Shown here: positions 57,269-64,000 of the stretch, in pieces | How the letters are laid out: each line of letters begins with the position of its first letter | Numbering within the stretch: position 1 is the stretch's first letter | NCBI GenBank assembly: GCA_018292915.2 | Contig: JACVVK020000032.1 | Span: forward strand, 2,587,001-2,651,000 | Length of the DNA: 64,000 bases | Source: Batillaria attramentaria | Lineage: Eukaryota; Mollusca; Gastropoda; Batillariidae | Reading direction: 5' to 3' | The notes under the pieces: generated by a model | Told to the model about the DNA's origin: nothing | Seen by the model: only the letters and a program-made list of their open reading frames with translations | Databases searched by the model: none | Translations under genes and position numbers: made by a program

Positions 57269-58531
57269 TTTTTGTTTTGTTTTTTTTTTGCTCGGGCTCT
57301 TAAAGAGTGATATAAATTATACATATTTTTTTTTATATTAAAATGCAGCAGAAAATGTTCTGCAAAGACTACATTTCTTTTCTCAACTTGACACCACACT
57401 CTAGATACACGCGAGAAGAACTCAATATTTCCTTCTGTTTCAAAGTAGTAAAAAAAAAAAAAAAACACCGCTGAGAAGGAAATGCACAAAAAGTGTTATC
57501 AAGAAAACAGAATGTGAAGAAGCTACGTCAGCCGAACCAGTTTCATGAGTTCACCACATCACATAACACACGTCCAAACCTCTGAGCAGCTTAGCGAGTC
57601 ATCAACTCCCCCCTACTTTTTGCCTTGCCGCAGCAACTCCCTTGGTGCCGGGCAAAACAATGGCGGATTTCCTCCAGTATGAATATTTAATAAGGGCGTG
57701 GTATGGACATCCAAATGACACCTGACTCGCGCCGCGAACAGCCCGGGCCAGGGCGGGAGAATTCGGAACGAGAGTGGGTCCTGATCCCCCCGTACCCACG
57801 GGACTCGATCACATCCACTGTGTTCACAATACTCACAACTTATCAAACAGACTGTTCCCGTGCGCGGAGGGAGTAGGGGTGATGCGGTTAGGTGTGGAGG
57901 GAAGGCGAGGGGAGGGGATGGGGGGGGGGAAGAAGACAAGTATAGCAATCAGCTACACGACGTAATAGAGAGAAAGACAAAGATATCGGAGGAACGACTA
58001 ATCACTAAAAAAAATGAAATAAATAAATAAATAAATAAATAAACAAATGATGATGATAATGCATGGAAAAAAAATCTGTAACTTGGAGATGGACCTTTTA
58101 ATAAAGATAATCCGGCATACATTTCAGTATAAACGGCGACGCATTCCCTCTAGGGAAGCATCCCAAATTCCCTTCCAACAGTAACGAAACAAAACAGATA
58201 AACCCGATATCTAAAACGCCTCTGACTGCAAGCTGCAACGGTTCACACGTGTAACCCTTTTCTTACTGTCTTTACGCACGCGACACCTGTATGTGAGGAT
58301 GTCTGTACCCGTGACAAGGGCACCCGTTCCCTGCCTCGATACCCGACCCGAACAGGTCAGGTGTGAAGACGCCGGGTACCTTTTCTACCCGCTTTAGAAA
58401 TCCCCAACCGTCCTCAAGTGAGATGCAAGCGTTTTATTCGTGCCCTTCGCACAGCGCGAGGCTGTTAAAGAGGTCTAAAAAGAAAAAAAATATCAAATCT
58501 CAGCACGTGACAGTTTAGCTGTGCACGTTCA
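57269..58531. other. Unique spacer with (AAAT)n
   Basis: (AAAT)n at 58016-58044; G-rich stretch near 57900-57930. No supported gene. Confidence 0.4.
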
Positions 58532-58706
58532 GCGAAAGAAATGAATGAGGAGGAAGCCGGAGTACCCGGAGAGAACCCCCGACGATCGGCCTGAATGAAC
58601 GGTGCCACATACGAGAAGGAAAAATTCTTTGCCCCGAGTGGGACTCGTACCCGTGACCTCTCGCATTGGTGACAAGTCTCTTAACCACTAGACCACCGAC
58701 CGCCCC
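58532..58706 (-). mobile_element. SINE-D, tRNA-headed, with CCGGGTACTCCGG domain
   Basis: Minus strand: GGTGGTCTAGTGGTTAAGAG is a strong box A region (Val/Glu/Asp-like head) and GGGTACGAGTCCC a slightly altered box B. TTTTTCCTTCTCGTATGTGG follows, then TTCTCTCCGGGTACTCCGGC and TTCCTCCTCATTCATTTC. The tRNA head diverges too far in its stems for a functional tRNA. Confidence 0.75.
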
Positions 58707-59620
58707 AGATAACACTGGAATCTATTCCCATCCACCAACAATCTATTCCTCTACTTATCTTCTAGTTAAAATAAAAATCATTCCGGCTGCTACTTGAAAA
58801 TGCTAACTGCCGTGAAAAATATTATACAGAAAGTGTATTCATAGCATGGTGCGTAGCTAACGTACCGTACCATTTTAAAATTGATACGAAACAAAACACA
58901 ACCGCAGAGCTCTGCTGGTTTTCCCAGCCAAGCCACAACAGAAATGTCTAAACCATGCATACTTAATTATGTGCTTTATAGGTCACTGGTACTTATGATA
59001 TCACGATCACCACGCATTCTCTACATTGCGCATGGTCATCTACCGACCAGTCATTATGGCTAGTCTAAGAAGGGCGGTAATCTTACGACTTTTTTTTATA
59101 GTTGCTTCCCCTGCAACACTCTTTCGCGTTCAGAACAAGGACTACAACTCTTCGCAAAAAAAAGAAGCTACATTTTCTATGTCAAACAAACGACACATCC
59201 ATGGATTATGTCAAACATCCAACGCATTTGTGGATAGTTCTCGTTAAATATCGCGTGTCCGAGGGTTTACTCGATGCATGCGCACACTCCAGAAGCACCA
59301 TGGAAATATGGAAATCATAAGAGCCTAAAAGGTGAACGGTAAGGTCCTAAATTATACACAAATTCTGAAATCATCTAGATCGTATAACCTTAACCCGTTT
59401 ATGAATCATTTCTGTCCTTTTCAGAAGCTCGGTCTCACGCAGGTCAAGTGTGAAACAAAGCGGTGTGTTGTGAATGACACGTACGTATTCTCGAACCGCG
59501 GAAGAAGACACTTATGTCCTTCACGTGCAATGTCCTCTTGCGCGTAAGATGTGGCTTCCTGAACAACTCCATGCCAAACACCGCGACCCATTGCAGGTCA
59601 GAATATCTGTACTGGTCGCT
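58707..59620. other. Unique spacer, possible LINE scrap
   Basis: Around 59490-59580 a frame reads TYVLHVQCPLARKMWLPEQL, faintly like the histidine/cysteine end of LINE C-termini; too short to be sure. Otherwise nothing. Confidence 0.3.
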
Positions 59621-59633
59621 GTAGTCATTACAG

Positions 59634-59811
59634 GGGAGCCGGGACAGCCGAGTGGTAGAGCGCTGGACTTTCAAAACTCGTGAGTTCGAATCCCGGCTGG
59701 GGCTAAATACACGTATTTGTGCTGGCCTTTTTCTCGTTGCCCCGTCTTTGATATCACCCATACGTGGTGGAAAAGGAGGTTAAACTCCCGAACACTCCCA
59801 CCCACCCACCC
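59634..59811 (+). mobile_element. SINE-A, full length, 13 bp TSD
   Basis: The perfect duplication GTAGTCATTACAG lies at 59621-59633 and 59812-59824. A deletion removes part of the segment between the boxes (CTTTCAAAACTCGTGAG), and a small insertion (ACACGT) interrupts the AAATATTTGTG motif. Confidence 0.93.
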
Positions 59812-59950
59812 GTAGTCATTACAGATTGTGTTGAGCAGAAATATGAAACTTTCTGACTAACCCACGAAACGCAGCTGAAACTAATTCAATAGACTACATG
59901 TACCATCATTACCTAGTAATGACGTGAAATATTTGTGTGACTGATAAAAT

Positions 59951-60232
59951 ATTAATAATAATAATAATAATAATAATGAGTATTGTATAGGCGCTTTTAC
60001 CCAATTCCCTGAATCGGCTCAAAGCGCCGCGAACTAAACGCAACACGCAAGCTCACGTGAATCACACGCATTCTCTCACACACTGGACATAACCACATTA
60101 CAATCACGTGGTGCGAAGGGTCAGCTCAGCTATTTAAATTTCGGAATTTAAAATTGCATTTATTTTTTCAAATTAGGTGGGCTGAACATTTCCAAAGCAG
60201 AAGGGGAGGAAGCCGGAGTACCCGGAGACAAC
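59951..60232 (-). mobile_element. SINE-D/E composite ending in an L2-like (TTA)n tail
   Basis: Minus strand, in order: TCTCCGGGTACTCCGGCTTC (60206-60231), GGAAATGTTCAGCCC, AATAAATGCAATTTTAAATT, AGCTGAGCTGACCC (the E core), GTGATTCACGTGAGC, GCGGCGCTTTGAGCC, AAAGCGCCTATACAATAC and (TTA)n. This orders the D domain, the E body and a LINE-like tail in one unit. The tRNA head is truncated. Confidence 0.6.
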
Positions 60233-61209
60233 TAAGCAGAGATGTAGCTTCGTCCTGAAATATCATTACATAAAGCAATACCAAAATAATGAAACGGAAA
60301 ACACAAATCGCACCAAATGAACAATTGTGCACTCTAAACTATCCATAGTCTAGCTATGCCTTGACCGTTTAAAAAAAAGTTCACAGAAGCAGGAAATCTG
60401 CGAGACAGGAGTGGTGACTGGTTGTTTGGGGGAGGATATGAAAAAGGTTTGAAAATTAACGCAAACAAATACAGTCATTCCTACACAGTTCTCTATAGAG
60501 AAGCATCTTAAAACGGGAAGGAAGTGGAATTGTATTGTGCTCATTCTGACAGGACGGCTGAAAACAGACGGACTATCAATATCAAGTGTCTTTTAGTCAA
60601 CATCATTAAAATCGACAGAGAAAGGTGACACTTCTTACCAGAAAACTTGCTTCAGGTTCACACCAACACTTTGACACTGGTCCACATCACGGAACCATTT
60701 CATCAGAAAATCAGGAAAACTTCTTCACCCAACATCCACGCTCCCGCTAAAACTGTTCCCAATGAACCGGCGGCGTTTGGTAATAATTGTTCTGTTCGGC
60801 ACGAGGGGAGCGTCCCATCCGTACCGAAGCTTCGATAAACAGCGAGACAGGAAAATACGTAGTTATACAGCGCCGCGCAAGCGGACTGAGAGGCAAGTCT
60901 TGGAGTTACTGTATCTCTCCAGTGAAAGCCAGGGACAGGCACAGACACCGGGCACACAGACACTGGCACACCACACGCACAAGACAGCAGGTTGCCGCTA
61001 ATGAGCGTGCGCCCAGCTCCCTGCACGCAGCCCGGACCTGATTAATTCTGTATCAGCGAGGTAAGCATCATTTAGGCTGACAGGTGTCAATCAAACTCCC
61101 CGCCGCAGAAAGTCTTGCATCTTGCTCCTCGCTCCATCCCGCGGGGCTCCGCGTGGGGCTTTGTTGAAAATTTCAAATCTCTTTGTGGATAGCAAAGGAC
61201 GAGAAGGAC

Positions 61210-61211
<2 letters not shown>
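60233..61211. other. Unique spacer
   Basis: No repeat family or exon recognised. Composition is balanced between 60770 and 61180. Confidence 0.4.
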
Positions 61212-61252
<41 letters not shown>

Positions 61253-61274
61253 CTGTTTCCCGCTGCGGTGATCA

Positions 61275-61333
<59 letters not shown>

Positions 61334-61334
61334 C
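61212..61334. repeat. (GA)n, poly(G) and (GT)n(GC)n tracts
   Basis: (GA)n 61213-61241, G run 61242-61251, (GT)n 61277-61330, ending in GGGCGCGCGCGCGCTCGCG, a Z-DNA-prone stretch. Confidence 0.9.
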
Positions 61335-62074
61335 GCGCGCGCGCTCGCGTACACACAAACCCTATGCACACGATATTTTGTGAATGTGTTTTGGAAACCG
61401 GGGTTGGGGGCAGAGGCTTAAAATTCTGGGAATATAACCTCAAAACAATCAACAGTTTTCCGCAAAGAGACAAAATATAACATCGTCATCATCATCATCA
61501 ACATCGTCGTCGTCGTCGTCTATTTCACACAGACAATCGCTCGCAAGAAAGACACATGCAAAACAAGGGATCCTACTGCACAGTCCACTCTAGGAGTTAA
61601 ACCACGGACACGGGAGAACAGCGAATGATTTAATTGATTAACTCAACACTGCAGACGCCGACAGTCGACCGAAAGAGCGTCACTTCCTCACAGACCCCCC
61701 CCCCCCCCCAAAAAAAAAAAAAAAAAACCCACGGTACATGTGCTTAAAAATTCCCCCCCCCTCCGCCCTCCCCCCGCAACCATTACAGCAGTGTCAGCTG
61801 AAGGAACGGAGCAGCAAGCCAAATTAATTACCCTGGACTATTTTTGATCGCGGATTACGCGGAGAAGACGTTTTCCCTCCAAGACTCGTCAGCCCTACTA
61901 CGCACGTCAGAGGGGGACCGTCTCAAGAGGTCGAGAAAGGCAGGCAAAGTGGCAGGACACGAGAAAATCGAAGAGCGATCAGCACGGAATACTGTTAATT
62001 ACGAGTGGACGAGGGGTTTTTGGTCCAGGGTCACAGGGGTACAGGACAGATTGTAGAACGAACTGCACTCGGGA
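61335..62074. other. Spacer with trinucleotide, poly(C) and poly(A) tracts
   Basis: (ATC)n/(GTC)n at 61482-61520, poly(C) then poly(A) at 61695-61727, poly(C) 61752-61760. From 61790 to 62050 the sequence is unique and includes CCAAATTAATTACCC. No gene. Confidence 0.4.
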
Positions 62075-62088
62075 TTATGAAATCAGAG

Positions 62089-62379
62089 GGTGAGGTGGGT
62101 AGGTGTTTGGGAGTTTAACGTCCTTTTCCACCACGTGCAGGTGATACCAAAGATGGGGCAACGAGAGAAGGCAAGCACAAATATTTGGCCCCAGCCGGGA
62201 TACGGGGTGGGTAGGTGTTTGGGAGTTTAACGTCCTTTTCCACCACGTGCAGGTGATACCAAAGATGGGGCAACGAGAGAAGGCAAGCACAAATATTAAT
62301 TTTGGCTCCAGCCGGGATACGAACTCACGACCCGAGCATTGAGAGTCCAACACTCTACCATTCGGCTATCCCGGCTCCC
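62089..62379 (-). mobile_element. SINE-A with internal partial duplication, one TSD pair
   Basis: The unit GGGTAGGTGTTTGGGAGTTT through CAAGCACAAATATT is present twice, starting at about 62097 and 62210, and the copies are essentially identical. The inner end also repeats GCCGGGATAC. Only the right-hand unit has the tRNA head. A single flanking pair, TTATGAAATCAGAG (62075-62088) and TTATGAAATAAGAG (62380-62393), 13 of 14, encloses both, so they arrived or duplicated as one insertion of about 1.6 units. Confidence 0.88.
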
Positions 62380-62393
62380 TTATGAAATAAGAG

Positions 62394-62981
62394 AAAGAGG
62401 GAGAAAAAAAGAAAAGAAAAAAAGAAAGAAAAACAAAACCAAAACACGTTCTCGGAAATTAAGCTAAAATTTATGTTCATGCTACTGCATATAATGACCT
62501 ATCTTTGAAGAATGGCAAGAGAAAGAGTATGACAGAACACTACTGAGCTTTGATTTCGTTTCCAATTTCGCGTTATTGTAATTGTTTGTTTTGTCGGGTT
62601 GTCTGTTTGGGATTTACAAAGTTTGACAACGCCATTTCATTAACATTTTTTTCCTCTCCGAAAAGACGATTTGTTTGTTTTTTTGGGTTGCATCTTGTTT
62701 ACAGGAAAGCACGGAAATTAATTTAAAGGTATTGGAACAGATTAAATTTACTGAGGTCTTGCGTGCTTACTGCAAATTCAGCATGGTTGTATCAAGGTAC
62801 ATTAAAAGTGGGGGGAGGGTGGGGGTTAGGGGGAGAGGGCCAAGCACGTCATGTAAAGTTCACTGATTTATATCTGAGAGTTTGGCGGAAAAAACCCCTC
62901 ATCCATTTGCCTTTTTGTTGTTTCCGTACTATTTATTCATTTATTCATTCATTTATCCGCCCCCACTCCACCCCTCCTTCC
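62394..62981. other. A/T-rich spacer
   Basis: A/G-rich low complexity at 62398-62440; otherwise unique, with (TTCA)n-like sequence at 62933-62955. No gene. Confidence 0.4.
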
Positions 62982-63158
62982 GGGGAGCCGGGATAGCCGA
63001 ATGTTAGAGCGTTGGATCCTCAATGCTCGGGTCGTGAGTTCGAATCCCGGCTGGGGCCAAATATTTGTGCTGGCCTATTCATCGCTGCCCCGTCTTTGAT
63101 ATCACCCTTACGTGGTGCAAAAGGACGTTAAACTCCCAAACACCCACCCACCCCCTCT
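62982..63158 (+). mobile_element. SINE-A, full length
   Basis: Close to consensus. Box A has one deletion (CGAATGTTAGAGCG), box B is perfect and the tail is (CCCA)n. The C-rich flanks hide a possible duplication (CCCTCCTTCCG before, CCCTCTTCCCG after). Confidence 0.88.
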
Positions 63159-63923
63159 TCCCGCCCACCCCACCTTTTCCCCTGTAGCACGTGCTTACAT
63201 CACGAAAACTTTCCACTGGAAACTAGGAGTAGGAGGGAAACCTTAAGACAACTTACACAAACACGTCAGACGCCGACAGGGTCAAAAATAACTTCAGCTA
63301 GACAAGAAACAACAACGAAATCAAACAAACACGTCCCCATTATACAATGCGCGCACAGATTTTCAGTCCAACCCGGGAAAGGACAATTCCTAATTTACGG
63401 CGACAACACTCTTGTTTAAACGCTCACATTCCAAGATTTCTAGAAAAAAGATTGCTTGTGCCTGTGAGTGCGTCTGTGTAGCTCGACTCGAGACTCGAGA
63501 AATCGTCTCTTGTATTTGTAATAATTGATAGAGCTATGAGTGCAATACTCTGCCGCCTGCAGGTTGTGCGAGCGAAATTTTAAAATCTTGTACTCCGCGG
63601 TTGCCCAAATAGTAAAAACTTTCTCTGACTCTAGACTTAAGACTTTTTTTTATTTTAAAACCTTAGACTTTGCCGAGACAAAACCTTGTCTTGTATCTCG
63701 TTTAAACCGAAGAGATTTAAAAAAAAAAAAACTTATGTTTACATTGTTTTTCTTAATCTTTCAGGTTTGAGAGGACCTGGCAAAAGACTTTGCTTAACCG
63801 CTAATTAGTCTTTTGTTGCCTGCGCAGCGTAAAGGCACAAATAACTACATAACTCACATAACTCACTCCGCGGTTGCTCGCAACACTTCATGATTCTTCG
63901 ATATTTGTGTCCCTAGAAGCCTT
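63159..63923. other. Unique spacer at window end
   Basis: Nothing recognised apart from poly(A) 63718-63731. Confidence 0.4.
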
Positions 63924-64000
63924 CTGCTGGCTCAGTGCCAGCCTGTGGGATGCTGTCACTGTGCAGGCGTTTAAGTGGTACACTGGTAGACACTACCAGA
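63924..64000 (+). repeat. Repeat H copy, cut by the window edge
   Basis: GCTGGCTCAGTGC, TGCTGTCACTGTGCAGG and GGTAGACACTACCAGA align with 46325-46402. The right end is not seen. Confidence 0.5.

Overview
This window looks like nuclear DNA of a protostome animal, most likely a marine gastropod. It is gene-poor, packed with di-, tri- and tetranucleotide microsatellites and homopolymer runs, and holds many tRNA-derived SINEs and short non-LTR retrotransposon (LINE) ends of the kind found in molluscs. The gastropod call is inference from the repeat style; nothing in the window names a species. I see no sign of bacterial organisation, CRISPR, rRNA or functional tRNA genes.

There is one convincing protein-coding gene: an intronless Frizzled-5/8-type Wnt receptor on the minus strand (14331-16226, 631 codons; the start may be Met46 at 16091). 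All ten cysteines of the Wnt-binding cysteine-rich domain, seven membrane segments, the Dishevelled-binding KTxxxW motif (KTVDSW) and a C-terminal PDZ ligand (LSHV) are intact. A CpG-rich block at about 17260-17560 with GC box, CCAAT box and a perfect CRE palindrome lies 1.2 kb upstream and is the likely promoter. Everything else on either side looks like a non-coding regulatory or repeat landscape.

The rest is a dense record of retroposition. (1) SINE-A: about 20 copies of a ~175 bp tRNA-headed element ending in CGTTAAAC plus a (CCCA)n tail; ten have recognisable target-site duplications (TSDs). (2) 5'-truncated LINE ends at 1505-2063, 4309-4806, 25336-26065 and 49595-49735; two are bounded by perfect 13 and 16 bp TSDs. 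(3) LINE-C tails: solo ~90-190 bp pieces ending in GTTTAAACC that match the 3' end of the 25.3 kb LINE. (4) SL-B elements: short stem-loop units ending in AATAAA and a microsatellite tail, with compensatory base changes between copies. (5) SINE-D and repeat E, sharing a CCGGGTACTCCGG domain. (6) A 62 bp element (tail-G) with a (TAAC)n tail.

Layout: 1-9 kb, mixed SINE/LINE debris, a 137 bp duplication and a ~178 bp tandem array; 9-12 kb, sparse sequence with long CA/GT tracts; 12-18 kb, the Frizzled locus; 18-25 kb, AT-rich spacer and microsatellite-tailed elements; 25-29 kb, a LINE and a ~130 bp tandem array split by a SINE; 30-36 kb, SINEs and SL-B cluster; 36.9-39.8 kb, two degenerate tandem arrays; 40-45 kb, microsatellites and a possible regulatory island; 45-49 kb, largely unique sequence; 49-64 kb, SINEs, LINE ends, a long diverged inverted repeat and microsatellites. 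A recurring theme is that many of the microsatellites sit exactly at the 3' tail of a retroposed element.
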